The translations under genes and the position numbers were made by a program. Shown here one piece after another: positions 1-15,651 of a DNA stretch of 64,000 nucleotides (the stretch's first letter is position 1; every line of letters begins with the position of its first letter). Source of the stretch: Buchnera aphidicola (Pemphigus populi) (lineage in GTDB: Bacteria; Pseudomonadota; Gammaproteobacteria; Enterobacterales; Enterobacteriaceae). Location of the stretch: NCBI RefSeq assembly GCF_964058935.1, contig NZ_OZ060372.1:1-64000 (forward strand), read 5' to 3'. The notes under the pieces are model-generated. The model saw nothing but the letters and a program-made list of their open reading frames with translations. It was not told the origin of the DNA and ran no database searches.

Positions 1-39
1 TTTATCTTTTAAAGATATAAAAGAAAGAAAAAAGAAGTT

Positions 40-57
40 AAAGATATTTATATCTTT
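40..57. repeat. Short inverted repeat near the window's left edge
   Basis: Two 8-base arms (AAAGATAT and ATATCTTT) flank two bases and are followed by a short T run. A related ATCTTT-T-AAAGAT pair lies at about 5-17. In E. coli the region upstream of mnmG holds oriC, but these 160 bases contain no DnaA box that I can see. The repeat could be a small terminator, part of an AT-rich origin flank, or chance in AT-rich DNA. Confidence 0.3.
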
Positions 58-160
58 TTTAATTACTCTTAAACTAAATATATCTCTTTCATATTGATGT
101 TATTTTCTGTATTATGAGAAATAAATTTAATATTTTTATACCTTAAGTAAGGTTTACTGA

Positions 161-2047
161 ATGTCTAATCATTTTGATGTGATTATAATTGGAGGAGGAC
201 ATGCCGGTACAGAGGCATCGATGGCTTCTGCAAGAATGGGATATAAAACTATTCTATTAACTCAAAATATGGAGAGCTTAGGTGTTTTATCTTGCAATCC
301 AGCTATAGGTGGTATCGGTAAAAGTCATTTAGTTAAAGAAATTGATGCACTAGGAGGGATTATGGCAACAGCAATTGATCATTCTGGTATTCAATTTAGA
401 ATTCTTAATTCTAAAAAAGGTCCTGCTGTAAGAGCGACTCGTGCACAAGCTGATAGAAAATTATACTCTTATATGATAAAGAATGCTTTAAAAAATCAAA
501 ATAATTTGTTAGTCTTACAACAAGAAGTGGATGATCTAATTATTAAAAATCATTGTATTCAAGGTGTGATTACAAAGACAGAAATGAAATTTTATGCGAG
601 ATCTGTTGTCTTAACGACAGGAACATTTTTAGGGGGTCAAATTCATATTGGTCTTAATAAGAAGCACAGTGGTGGTCGTATGGGTCATTCGTCTTCCGTT
701 ATTTTAGCACAACGTTTACGTAATTTACCTTTTCGAGTTAATCGGTTAAAGACGGGTACTCCTCCACGTATTGATAAAAATACTATAGATTTTAAAAATC
801 TTTTGGTTCAGAAAGGAGATTTACCTTTACCTGTATTTTCATTTTTAGGGAATAGATTGGATCACCCTCGTCAAGTACCTTGTTATATTACTCATACTAA
901 TGAAGTGACACATGATATTATTAGAAAAAATTTACATCAAAGTCCAATTTATTCAGGAGAAATAGTAGGGATTGGTCCTCGTTATTGTCCTTCAATTGAA
1001 GATAAAGTGATTCGTTTTTCTCATCGTTCTGCGCATCAAATTTTTTTAGAACCAGAAGGTTTGACCGGACATGAAATTTATCCCAATGGGATATCCACTA
1101 GTCTTCCATTGGATATTCAATATCAATTTGTGCAATCAATTAAGGGTTTAGAAAATGCAAAAATAACACAACCGGGATATGCAATTGAATATGATTTTTT
1201 TGATCCTAGAGATTTAAAGCCTACTTTAGAAAGTAAATTAATTCAAGGTTTGTTCTTTGCTGGACAAATAAATGGGACAACCGGTTATGAAGAAGCTGCT
1301 GCCCAAGGTTTATTAGCTGGTTTAAACGCTGCTTTACATGCATCTGATTCGGGATCTTGGTTTCCTTTAAGGAGTCAAGCTTATCTAGGTGTTTTGGTAG
1401 ATGATCTTTGCACTAGAGGAACAAAAGAACCTTATAGAATGTTTACTGCAAGAGCAGAGTATAGATTAACATTAAGAGAAGATAATGCTGATTTACGTTT
1501 AACAGAAATAGGTCGAAAATTAAATTTAATAGATGATAAGAGATGGAAGCGTTATAATGAAAAATTTATTCTAATTAATACAGAAATTGATCGATTAATG
1601 AATTTAAAAGTTTCTCCTAATTCTTCTGCAATAAAGAAAATAAATAATTTTTTAGAAAAAGAATTAATAAAATGTTCTAATGCTAAAGATCTATTAAAGA
1701 GACCTGAAGTAACTTATCACAATCTAATGAAATTACCTTTTTTTGGTCCAGGATTATCAGATTATGAATCTGCAGAACAAGTTGAGATTCAAATAAAATA
1801 TGAAGGTTATATTATTCGTCAAAAAGAAGAAATTAGTAGACATTTAAGTCATGAAAATACAATTTTAGCAGACATATTAGATTACCGAGATGTAATAGGT
1901 TTATCGAATGAAGTAATTGCAAAATTAAATCGTTATAAGCCTTTTTCTATTGGTCAAGCATCACGCATTTCAGGTATTACTCCAGCAGCAATTTCTATTT
2001 TACTAATTTATATTAAAAAAAATTATTATAAAAAAATACTTTATTAA
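161..2047 (+). CDS. mnmG: tRNA uridine-5-carboxymethylaminomethyl modification enzyme MnmG (GidA)
   Basis: MnmG works with MnmE (encoded at 17.3-18.7 kb here) to build the cmnm5/nm5 side chain on U34 of several tRNAs, using FAD, NADH and methylene-tetrahydrofolate in the cytosol. The 628-residue protein has the usual family length (E. coli 629). It starts with an FAD-binding Rossmann motif GGGHAGTEA at residues 11-19 and carries family stretches such as GGRMGHSSS and [17 protein letters not shown] lies about 10 bases before the ATG. In E. coli the gene borders the replication origin, and the window starts just upstream of it. The neighbouring rsmG and atpI of E. coli are absent. Identification is secure. 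Confidence 0.97.
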   Translation: MSNHFDVIIIGGGHAGTEASMASARMGYKTILLTQNMESLGVLSCNPAIGGIGKSHLVKEIDALGGIMATAIDHSGIQFRILNSKKGPAVRATRAQADRKLYSYMIKNALKNQNNLLVLQQEVDDLIIKNHCIQGVITKTEMKFYARSVVLTTGTFLGGQIHIGLNKKHSGGRMGHSSSVILAQRLRNLPFRVNRLKTGTPPRIDKNTIDFKNLLVQKGDLPLPVFSFLGNRLDHPRQVPCYITHTNEVTHDIIRKNLHQSPIYSGEIVGIGPRYCPSIEDKVIRFSHRSAHQIFLEPEGLTGHEIYPNGISTSLPLDIQYQFVQSIKGLENAKITQPGYAIEYDFFDPRDLKPTLESKLIQGLFFAGQINGTTGYEEAAAQGLLAGLNAALHASDSGSWFPLRSQAYLGVLVDDLCTRGTKEPYRMFTARAEYRLTLREDNADLRLTEIGRKLNLIDDKRWKRYNEKFILINTEIDRLMNLKVSPNSSAIKKINNFLEKELIKCSNAKDLLKRPEVTYHNLMKLPFFGPGLSDYESAEQVEIQIKYEGYIIRQKEEISRHLSHENTILADILDYRDVIGLSNEVIAKLNRYKPFSIGQASRISGITPAAISILLIYIKKNYYKKILY

Positions 2048-3379
<1,332 letters not shown>

Positions 3380-3389
3380 TTAAAAGTAA

Positions 3390-3656
<267 letters not shown>

Positions 3657-3712
3657 TTTGAGTATTATTGCTTTAATAAGCAGGTTACAGTTAAATAAAA
3701 ATTAACAAAGAG

Positions 3713-3740
3713 TCTTTGCATTATTAAAATAATGCAAAGA
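3713..3740 (+). repeat. 13-bp perfect hairpin in the atpE-atpF spacer
   Basis: TCTTTGCATTATT (3713-3725) and its exact reverse complement (3728-3740) are separated by two bases. The hairpin sits inside the operon between the c-subunit gene and atpF and is not followed by a T run, so it is more likely an mRNA-stabilising or processing element than a full terminator. The role is inferred. Confidence 0.6.
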
Positions 3741-3778
3741 TTTAAAAATTATTTTTAAACAAATTAAGGTATAACATT

Positions 3779-4249
3779 GTGAATCTTAATTCCACCATTA
3801 TAGGGCAAGCTATTTCATTTTTTTTATTTGTCTGGTTTTGCATGAGATATATTTGGCCTCCTATTTTAATGACTATAGAAAAAAGACAGAAATATATTTC
3901 AGACAATTTAAATTTTGTTAAAAAAGAAAGAGAAAGTTTAAAACTAGATCAAGATAAAATAAAAAAAGAAATAGAAGATCAAAAAAAAGAAGCATTAAAA
4001 ATGATTAATGAAGCAAAAAAACAACGTAATATTATTTTAGAAGAAGCTAGAATAAACGCAGAGAAAGAAAGAAATATATTGATGCTAAAAGCGCATTCAG
4101 ATATTTTATTAGAACGTGTAAAATTGCGTGAAGAATTAAGTCGACAGGTAGGGGGAATAGCTTTTTTAATGGCCGAAAAAATATTACAAAGATCTATAAA
4201 AAAAAATGAAAATAATGATATTATCAATGAATTAATTGCTCACTTATAA
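3779..4249 (+). CDS. atpF: F1Fo ATP synthase subunit b
   Basis: Subunit b is the peripheral stalk (stator). The 156-residue protein has the same length as in E. coli: one N-terminal membrane helix (about residues 5-25, ending MRYIWPPI) followed by a long charged coiled coil rich in Lys, Glu and Arg, with a C-terminal region that contacts subunit delta. The start is GTG at 3779, which gives the conserved N-terminus MNLNSTIIGQ; the E. coli gene also uses GTG. AAGG lies shortly upstream. Confidence 0.96.
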   Translation: MNLNSTIIGQAISFFLFVWFCMRYIWPPILMTIEKRQKYISDNLNFVKKERESLKLDQDKIKKEIEDQKKEALKMINEAKKQRNIILEEARINAEKERNILMLKAHSDILLERVKLREELSRQVGGIAFLMAEKILQRSIKKNENNDIINELIAHL

Positions 4250-4266
4250 GGAATATTGAATTGTTG

Positions 4267-4800
4267 ATGTATCGATGTAATAGTATCGCTCGTCTTTATG
4301 CAAAATCTATATTTGAATTAGCTATAGAGGAAAAAGCATTTTATAATTGGCAAAAAATGTTATTCTTTTCTGTTCAAATTGCTAATGATGAGAAAATGAA
4401 TAGTCTTCTTTCAGGTGTTTTATCAGCTAGATTTGTAGCACATGTATTTATAACGCTATGTGGTGATCAACTAAATCCAAAATTTCGAAACTTAATTAAA
4501 ATAATGGCTCAAAATAAAAGATTACATTTATTAAAAGATGTTTTGTCAGAATTCATTTTTTTAAAAAATACATATAATAAGTTTATGGAAGCGGATGTTA
4601 TATCATCGTATGCGTTAAATGAATGCCAACTTAATCGCATTTCTGTTTTTTTAAAAAAAAAATTTAATAGCAATATTAATTTAAAAAACAGTATTAATAG
4701 TTCTATTATTGGTGGTTTTATTATTAAAGTAAATGATATCGTAATTGATATGTCTTTAAGTGGTCGTTTGAAACAATTGGATGTTTTTTTAAATTATTGA
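4267..4800 (+). CDS. atpH: F1Fo ATP synthase subunit delta
   Basis: Subunit delta joins the F1 head to the b stalk. From ATG 4267 the product is 177 residues, equal to E. coli, and the motif ARLYAK falls at the same residue number as ARPYAK in E. coli. However, the AAGGA at 4248-4252 is 14 bases from this ATG and 8 bases from an in-frame TTG at 4261, so a two-residue longer protein from TTG is possible. It is the least conserved subunit here, as usual, but its order between atpF and atpA is decisive. Confidence 0.93.
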   Translation: MYRCNSIARLYAKSIFELAIEEKAFYNWQKMLFFSVQIANDEKMNSLLSGVLSARFVAHVFITLCGDQLNPKFRNLIKIMAQNKRLHLLKDVLSEFIFLKNTYNKFMEADVISSYALNECQLNRISVFLKKKFNSNINLKNSINSSIIGGFIIKVNDIVIDMSLSGRLKQLDVFLNY

Positions 4801-4815
4801 GAGAATTATAAAAGT

Positions 4816-6357
4816 ATGCATTTAAATTCTAGTGAGATTAGTGAATTAATTAAGCAACGTATAGCTCAATTTAAGATATTGAATGAAGTTTATCATGAAG
4901 GCACAGTAATTTCAGTAGGTGATGGAATCATAAAAATATATGGTTTATCTGATGTGATGCAAGGAGAAATGATTTTATTACCTGGAAATCAGTATGCCAT
5001 TGCTTTGAATTTAGAGAAAGATTCCGTAGGTGCCATTGTTATGGGCCCTTATACTCATATTAAAGAAAATACTCGAGTAAAATGTACTGGTCGTGTTTTA
5101 GAAGTACCAGTAGGAAGAAATTTCTTAGGTAGAGTAATTAATACTCTGGGTGAACCTATTGATGGGAAAGGTGTTATTAAAAATGATGGTTTTTCTCCTA
5201 TTGAAGCGAATGCACCAGGTGTCATTGATAGAATAGCAGTTACTCAACCTATTCAAACAGGTTATAAAGCTATAGATGCAATGGTACCTATCGGACTTGG
5301 ACAACGTGAATTAATTATTGGTGATCGTCAAACAGGAAAAACAGCTTTAGCTATAGATACCATTATTAATCAGAATAAATCAGGGATTCAATGTATTTAT
5401 GTATCGATAGGACAAAAAAATTCAACTGTAGCTAATATTGTGAAAAAATTAGAAGATTATGACGCTTTATCGAATACAATTGTGATTGTAGCTTCTGCCT
5501 CTGAGGCTGCTGCATTACAATATTTAGCTCCCTATTCTGGTTGTACTATGGGAGAATATTTTCGAAATTTAGGTGAAAATGCTTTAATAGTTTATGATGA
5601 TTTATCTAAGCATGCCATTGCTTATCGACAAATTTCTTTGTTATTGAGACGTCCACCAGGTAGAGAAGCATTTCCTGGAGATATTTTTTATTTGCATTCT
5701 CGATTGTTAGAAAGATCAGCTTGTGTTAATAAAAAATTTGTTGAAAATTTTACTCAAGGGAAAATAAAAGGTAAAAAAGGTTCTTTAACAGCTTTACCTA
5801 TCATTGAAACTCAAGGTGGTGATGTATCTGCTTTTGTTCCTACAAACGTAATTTCTATTACTGATGGTCAAATTTTTTTAGAATCTAACTTATTTAATTC
5901 GGGTATTCGTCCAGCGGTAAATCCAGGTATTTCTGTATCTCGTGTCGGCAGTGCAGCGCAAAGTAATATAATTAAAAAATTATCTAGTGGAATTCGTACT
6001 GCTCTTGCTCAATATAGAGAATTAGCATCTTTTTCTCAATTTGCTTCTGATTTAGACGAAATAACGCGAAAACAATTAATGTATGGTAAAAAATTAACTG
6101 AATTATTGAAACAAAAGCAATATGATCCATATTCAATCGCGGAACAAGCAGTACTTTTTTTTGCTGCAGATCGAGGATTTCTTGATAATATCCAATTAGA
6201 AAAAATTACATTTTTTGAAGAACAATTATTAAATTATTCTAATCAACAATACTCTAATTTGATGGAAAAAATTAATCATGATGGAATATTAGATCATCAT
6301 ATAGAAGAGATGTTAAAAACATTAATAGAAAAATTTAAGTCTTCTCAAATTTGGTAA
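4816..6357 (+). CDS. atpA: F1Fo ATP synthase subunit alpha
   Basis: Alpha is the non-catalytic nucleotide-binding subunit of the F1 hexamer. It has 513 residues, identical in length to E. coli. The Walker A motif GDRQTGKT lies near residue 169, followed by the Walker B region [12 protein letters not shown] and the ATPase alpha/beta signature [14 protein letters not shown]. It starts with the conserved helix [16 protein letters not shown] that binds delta. No odd substitutions were seen in the nucleotide site. Confidence 0.98.
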   Translation: MHLNSSEISELIKQRIAQFKILNEVYHEGTVISVGDGIIKIYGLSDVMQGEMILLPGNQYAIALNLEKDSVGAIVMGPYTHIKENTRVKCTGRVLEVPVGRNFLGRVINTLGEPIDGKGVIKNDGFSPIEANAPGVIDRIAVTQPIQTGYKAIDAMVPIGLGQRELIIGDRQTGKTALAIDTIINQNKSGIQCIYVSIGQKNSTVANIVKKLEDYDALSNTIVIVASASEAAALQYLAPYSGCTMGEYFRNLGENALIVYDDLSKHAIAYRQISLLLRRPPGREAFPGDIFYLHSRLLERSACVNKKFVENFTQGKIKGKKGSLTALPIIETQGGDVSAFVPTNVISITDGQIFLESNLFNSGIRPAVNPGISVSRVGSAAQSNIIKKLSSGIRTALAQYRELASFSQFASDLDEITRKQLMYGKKLTELLKQKQYDPYSIAEQAVLFFAADRGFLDNIQLEKITFFEEQLLNYSNQQYSNLMEKINHDGILDHHIEEMLKTLIEKFKSSQIW

Positions 6358-6397
6358 TTTTTTTTAAAAAATATATAGTATTTTTTAAGGATTTAAT

Positions 6398-8697
<2,300 letters not shown>

Positions 8698-8729
8698 AGA
8701 AATTATCTGGTGTTTTTGGGAAAATTATA

Positions 8730-9143
8730 ATGACTTGTCAATTGAATATAGTTAGTGTTGAAAAAAGTATTTTTTCTGGTTTAGTGAAAAAAATTCAAAT
8801 ATCTGGCAGCGAGGGAGAACTGGGTATATATCCAGGACATGCACCTTTGTTAACGTTTATTAAACCGGGATATATTTATTTTTTAAATCATTTAGATAAA
8901 GAAGAATATGTTTATATTTCTAGTGGTATTTTAGAAGTTCAACCTTCTATAATTACTGTTTTAGCTGATATTGCTGTTCGAGCATTAGATTTAGATTATA
9001 ATCTTATTATAGAAGAAAAACAGCAAGCTGAAAAAAATATAAAAAAAGATAAATCTGATTTTTATAATAAAAAAATGATAAAAGAATTGACTGAAGCGTT
9101 AGCAAAACTGCGTATTATTCAAATGATGAAAAGAATTAAATAG
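8730..9143 (+). CDS. atpC: F1Fo ATP synthase subunit epsilon
   Basis: Epsilon is the small rotor-base subunit, which also inhibits ATP hydrolysis. The 137-residue product (E. coli 139) has the N-terminal beta-sandwich with [22 protein letters not shown], and a C-terminal helical hairpin rich in Lys and Glu. It is the last gene of the operon. glmU and glmS, which follow in E. coli, are not here; gyrB converges instead. Confidence 0.95.
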   Translation: MTCQLNIVSVEKSIFSGLVKKIQISGSEGELGIYPGHAPLLTFIKPGYIYFLNHLDKEEYVYISSGILEVQPSIITVLADIAVRALDLDYNLIIEEKQQAEKNIKKDKSDFYNKKMIKELTEALAKLRIIQMMKRIK

Positions 9144-9155
9144 TACAGCTTTTTA

Positions 9156-9184
9156 GCGGCAGGTTTTTGATTTGTTCCTGTCGC
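9156..9184 (+). terminator. Possible weak terminator after atpC
   Basis: GCGGCAGG (9156-9163) can pair with CCTGTCGC (9177-9184), 8 bp with one G-T pair and a T-rich loop, 12 bases after the atpC stop. No clear T tract follows, so this may be an eroded terminator. It stands out because GC-rich stems are rare in the surrounding DNA. Confidence 0.4.
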
Positions 9185-9306
9185 ATCTTAGTGTATTTTA
9201 ATATTTTTAAAAAATAGTTTTTTTAGTATATCATTGATATACATCATATATTTTATATAGTCTAAAATACCTATTTTAGTAGAAAAAACTTTATATTCAG
9301 TATTTC

Positions 9307-11829
<2,523 letters not shown>

Positions 11830-11952
11830 TTAAATAATATTTATTAATCTTAAGATAGAAGAATTTTAGTAATTATATTACTATATAATTCGCACTAATT
11901 TTTCCTTAAAAACAATATTTTTTAAAATAAAATAGAGATATATTCTTTTATT

Positions 11953-13056
11953 TTAAAGATATAAAGGCATTATAATATAGGAGACAGAAGATTTTTTATC
12001 TTCTTCGATTTGAATTTTAGAAGCATTTTTTTGCATTAAAAAATGAACATTTTGACCGGTAAATACGTTTAGTACATCTAAAATATAATTTACATTAATA
12101 TTTATTCTAAAGTTTATATTTGCAGAGTAAACAAGATCAATAATTTCTTTAGCTTCTTCTTCTTCTTGATTTCTAGTACTGATTTCTAACTTTCCGTAAT
12201 TTAAATGTAGATGGACCCCATGAATATTTGGGTTAGATAGAATAGCTACTCTTGATAATGATTCTTTTAATATACTAATTTTTACTGTAATAATCTTAAT
12301 TGGGTTATGTAATAAAATAGAATTATAATTTGGGAAAATTCCAGCTATTAATTTAGATGTAAATATAAGATTTTCTATATTTATTTTAATATTATTTTTT
12401 CCTATCACAATATGTAATAAAGATTGATCGTTATTTAGTAAACGTGTCAACTCTAAAACACTTTTTCTAGGTAATATAATTGAATAAGAAGACATTGAGA
12501 AATTAATAGATGCATTGCATATAGCCATACGGTAGCCGTCTGTCGCCACAACACGAAGATTATTTTCTTTAATTTCCAACAACATACCATTAAGATAATA
12601 GCGTATATCTTGATTAGCCATTGAGAATTGAGTAGTGTAAATCATTTTTTTAAAAGTATTTTGGGAGATATAGAATTCTTTTTCGTGTGTAAAATGATAT
12701 ACATTAGGAAAATTTTTTGGTGGTATTGATAATAATGAAAAAAAACTATTTTGTGAAATAATATTAATTTTATTAATATTTTCCTCTATTTGTATAATTG
12801 TATTACATGGTAAACTACGGCAAATATTTAATAATTTTTTTCCTGAAATAACAGTTTTTCCTGTTTGATAAACATTATTTATCGGTATTTTAGTAATAAT
12901 TTCTGTTTCTAAATTAGTAGCAGTTAAAGATAGTATATTTTTTTTTATTTCCATTAATACATTTTCAAGCATGGGAAAGGATTGGTTTTTGACTAATAAG
13001 GATCCAACCTGTTGTAGACCTTTTAATAAATCTTTTTTTTCTATAGTAAATTTCAT
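11953..13056 (-). CDS. dnaN: DNA polymerase III sliding clamp (beta)
   Basis: The beta clamp tethers Pol III to DNA as a dimeric ring. The 367-residue protein (E. coli 366) has the three-domain clamp pattern, beginning MKFTIEKKDLLKGLQQVG, with VVATDGYRMAICNA in the middle and the C-terminus YIIMPLYL (family MPMRL), whose last residues lie near the peptide-binding cleft. It starts four bases downstream of the dnaA stop, so the two are surely co-transcribed. Confidence 0.97.
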   Translation of the reverse strand: MKFTIEKKDLLKGLQQVGSLLVKNQSFPMLENVLMEIKKNILSLTATNLETEIITKIPINNVYQTGKTVISGKKLLNICRSLPCNTIIQIEENINKINIISQNSFFSLLSIPPKNFPNVYHFTHEKEFYISQNTFKKMIYTTQFSMANQDIRYYLNGMLLEIKENNLRVVATDGYRMAICNASINFSMSSYSIILPRKSVLELTRLLNNDQSLLHIVIGKNNIKINIENLIFTSKLIAGIFPNYNSILLHNPIKIITVKISILKESLSRVAILSNPNIHGVHLHLNYGKLEISTRNQEEEEAKEIIDLVYSANINFRININVNYILDVLNVFTGQNVHFLMQKNASKIQIEEDKKSSVSYIIMPLYL

Positions 13057-13060
13057 CAGA

Positions 13061-14425
13061 TTATGAAGATAATATTTGAATTAAATTAGAAAAATCTTCT
13101 TTAATATCATGATTTTCTTCGCGAAGTTTTTCTATTTTTCGACAGGCATGGAGTACTGTTGTGTGATCTCTTCCTCCAAAAGCATCACCAATTTCAGGTA
13201 AACTATGATTAGTTAGTTTTTTTGATACCGCCATGGCTATTTGTCGCGGTCGAGCAACTGAGCGAGAACGACGTCTAGATAATAAATCAGATACTTTTAT
13301 TTTATAATATTCTGCAACTTTTTTTTGAATTTTTTCTACGGTTATTAATTTTTCTTGTAGTTTAAATAAATCTTTTAGAGTTTCACGTACAAAATCTACT
13401 GTAATTATTCGACTAGTAAAATTTGCATTTGCCATTATACGATTTAAAGCACCTTCTAATTCGCGTACATTTGATCTTAATCTTTTTGCAATAAAAAAAG
13501 CAACCTCATCCGGTAACTGAATGTTATTTTCTTGTGCTTTATTAATAAGAATGTCAATTCTAGTTTCTAATTCAGGAGGATGAATAGCAATAGTTAAACC
13601 CCATCCAAATCTCGATTTTAAGCGATCTTCAACTCCATTAATTTCTTTAGGATAACGGTCAGAGGTTAATATTATTTGTTGATTACCTTCTAAAAGGGAA
13701 TTAAAGGTATGAAAAAATTCTTCTTGAGAACGTTCTTTATTTGCAAAAAATTGAATATCATCAATTAGCAATGCGTCCACTGAACGGTAATATATTTTAA
13801 AATCATCTATTGTATTGTTTTTTAAGGATCTTACCATGTCTTGTACAAAACGTTCAGAACGCATATAAACAACTTTTGCGTTATATTGATTTTTTATTAT
13901 GTTATTTCCTGCAGCATGTAATAAATGTGTTTTTCCTAATCCTGTTGCTCCATATAAAAATAGTGGGTTATATGAAATTCCAGGTTTAGCAGCCACTTGA
14001 TATGTAGCAGTACGTGCAAGTTGATTTGATTTTCCTAATATAAAATTGGAAAATTTATTTTTTTTATTAATATTAGAACAATAAGATATTTCTTTTGATA
14101 TGGATATATTGTCCCACATAAGAGATTGTTTTTTGTATTGATGGTGGAATTTTATTAATTTTCTAATGTGTTTTCCATTGTAGGTTCCTTTTACTCTAAA
14201 TATTAGCAAAGGTGCATTTTGACCACAGAAATTATATAGTAATTCATTAATATCTTTAAGATATTTGTCTTTTACCCAGTCTAAAACAAATCGATTAGGT
14301 GCAGATAATTCTAACATATTTTCGTTTAATTTGTCTTGAAGTGGGCGTATCCACATACTAAATTCTGTTGGTGGAAGAATAGTTTGTAAGCAGGCAAGAC
14401 ATTGTTGCCAAAGTGAAAGCGACAC
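13061..14425 (-). CDS. dnaA: Chromosomal replication initiator DnaA
   Basis: DnaA opens the origin by ATP-dependent assembly on DnaA boxes. From GTG at 14423-14425 the protein has 454 residues and begins [10 protein letters not shown] like E. coli DnaA. That GTG has GGAG seven bases upstream, whereas the in-frame ATG at 14452 would add nine unconserved residues. Walker A GATGLGKT is at residues 159-166, Walker B is LLIDDIQFF, and domain IV carries the DNA-binding helix-turn-helix with the signature around [15 protein letters not shown]. The linker domain II is short. Confidence 0.97.
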   Translation of the reverse strand: MSLSLWQQCLACLQTILPPTEFSMWIRPLQDKLNENMLELSAPNRFVLDWVKDKYLKDINELLYNFCGQNAPLLIFRVKGTYNGKHIRKLIKFHHQYKKQSLMWDNISISKEISYCSNINKKNKFSNFILGKSNQLARTATYQVAAKPGISYNPLFLYGATGLGKTHLLHAAGNNIIKNQYNAKVVYMRSERFVQDMVRSLKNNTIDDFKIYYRSVDALLIDDIQFFANKERSQEEFFHTFNSLLEGNQQIILTSDRYPKEINGVEDRLKSRFGWGLTIAIHPPELETRIDILINKAQENNIQLPDEVAFFIAKRLRSNVRELEGALNRIMANANFTSRIITVDFVRETLKDLFKLQEKLITVEKIQKKVAEYYKIKVSDLLSRRRSRSVARPRQIAMAVSKKLTNHSLPEIGDAFGGRDHTTVLHACRKIEKLREENHDIKEDFSNLIQILSS

Positions 14426-14912
14426 GGATTGACTCCAAATAAACAAAATCAATAAGAAATAAAATTATTTAAAATAATGAATACATTCATTCATATATTT
14501 ATATATAAACGATTTTTAAATTTTTTTATATTTATTATTTTTTACTATAGTTACATTATGCAATATTAATATTTAATAAATGAATATTTAGTAAAATTTT
14601 TCTTTTATATCTACTGTGATATTATTTTTATGTAGCAATATTTTTATAAAAATTTATTTTTATATATCTTAAATTCAATAATTTTTTCTAATGAAATATT
14701 ATATCAGAAGAAAAATTTTGAACATTTTAAAATTTTTTATGCGATATATAATTTATAACCAATCGTATCGATCAATTTTGATACTGAAAAATTCAGATAA
14801 AGTTTATTGACTGAATAAAGAAGAATTATTATCCTTACTATTATTATAAAAAATAAATATTTTTATTTTTTTATGCATTGAGAGATTTAATAAAATTAGG
14901 TAATCAATAATT
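14426..14912. other. Divergent spacer between dnaA and rpmH
   Basis: About 490 bases separate the divergent dnaA and rpmH starts. I see no gene and no consensus DnaA box, although the E. coli dnaA promoter has one. The supported element is the rpmH promoter at 14807-14835. Most of the rest is A/T with fewer than one G or C per five bases. Confidence 0.65.
14807..14835 (+). promoter_or_regulatory. Candidate sigma-70 promoter of rpmH-rnpA
   Basis: TTGACT (14807-14812), a 17-base spacer and TATCCT (14830-14835) match the -35 and -10 pattern about 77 bases before rpmH. Spacing is optimal and the position agrees with the start of the rpmH-rnpA-yidD-yidC unit. Assigned by pattern only. Confidence 0.5.
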
Positions 14913-15056
14913 ATGAAACGTACTTTTCAACCTTCTATTTTAAAAAGAAATCGTTTACATGGATTTCGTTCTCGTATGGCCACTAAAAATGGTCGTCATA
15001 TTTTAGCTCGTAGACGTGCTAAATTACGTATTTTTTTAACTGTTTCTTCTAGATAA
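14913..15056 (+). CDS. rpmH: 50S ribosomal protein L34
   Basis: L34 is a small basic protein of the large ribosomal subunit. The 47-residue product starts [14 protein letters not shown] and contains [22 protein letters not shown], which leaves no doubt about the family (E. coli 46 residues). The last residues, FLTVSSR, differ from the usual ending. It leads the classic rpmH-rnpA-yidD-yidC-mnmE string, with rnpA starting about 11 bases after its stop. Confidence 0.97.
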   Translation: MKRTFQPSILKRNRLHGFRSRMATKNGRHILARRRAKLRIFLTVSSR

Positions 15057-15067
15057 ACGTGATCGCA

Positions 15068-15412
15068 ATGCTTCATTTTTACTTTAAAAAAAAGTTTCGT
15101 TTATTAACTACAATGAATTTTAATTTTGTATTTGAAAAATCGATAAAATTAGAAATATCGGAAATGATTATATTAGGACGGTTGAATTCATTAACATATT
15201 CACGTCTTGGTCTTAGTATAACTAAAAAAAATATTAGATATGCTCATGATAGGAATCGATTAAAAAGATTAATACGAGAAAGTTTTCGATTATCACAACA
15301 TAAAATAATCAGAATGGATTTTATTATTATAGCAAAAAAAAATATCATGCGGTTAAATAGAGCTTTGTTAAGAGAAAAACTGGAGAAATTATGGTTAAAT
15401 TATTATCAATAA
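15068..15412 (+). CDS. rnpA: Ribonuclease P protein component
   Basis: RnpA is the protein cofactor of RNase P, which matures tRNA 5' ends. From ATG 15068 it has 114 residues and carries the family signature RNRLKRLIRESFRL, preceded by ILGRLNSLTYSRLGLSITKKN. An in-frame GTG at 15059 would add three residues; I prefer the ATG because MLHFYFKKKF resembles family N-termini as I recall them. The 3' end overlaps yidD by 22 bases, as is common for this pair. The RNase P RNA gene is not in this window. Confidence 0.93.
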   Translation: MLHFYFKKKFRLLTTMNFNFVFEKSIKLEISEMIILGRLNSLTYSRLGLSITKKNIRYAHDRNRLKRLIRESFRLSQHKIIRMDFIIIAKKNIMRLNRALLREKLEKLWLNYYQ

Positions 15413-15651
15413 TTTCAAATTTTTTAATATTTATAATAATTATCTATCAACGTTGCATCAGTGTTTTCTTACAACCTTGTTGTCGTTTTTATCCTAGTTG
15501 TTCGCAATACGCATTGGATATATTGAAGAAATTTAGTTTAATAAAAAGTATATATTTAATATTAAAAAGAGTATTACAATGTCATCCTTTTTGTTTTTAT
15601 AAAAATGATATTGTATTTAAAAAAATAAAAGATAAAAGAGAATATAAATAA
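15391..15651 (+). CDS. yidD: Membrane protein insertion efficiency factor YidD
   Basis: YidD is a small inner-membrane-associated protein that assists insertion by YidC. The 86-residue product has a hydrophobic N-terminal segment (about residues 5-19) and the family core CCRFYPSCSQYALD at residues 30-43, followed by KRVLQCHPF. It overlaps rnpA by 22 bases and shares one base with yidC, so the three are translationally coupled. The C-terminal tail is short and Lys-rich. Confidence 0.92.
   Translation: MVKLLSIISNFLIFIIIIYQRCISVFLQPCCRFYPSCSQYALDILKKFSLIKSIYLILKRVLQCHPFCFYKNDIVFKKIKDKREYK

Noticed and set aside
1..160. Replication origin upstream of mnmG
   Set aside because: Position fits E. 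coli oriC, but no DnaA box is seen in the 160 bases available and the sequence to the left is not in the window.
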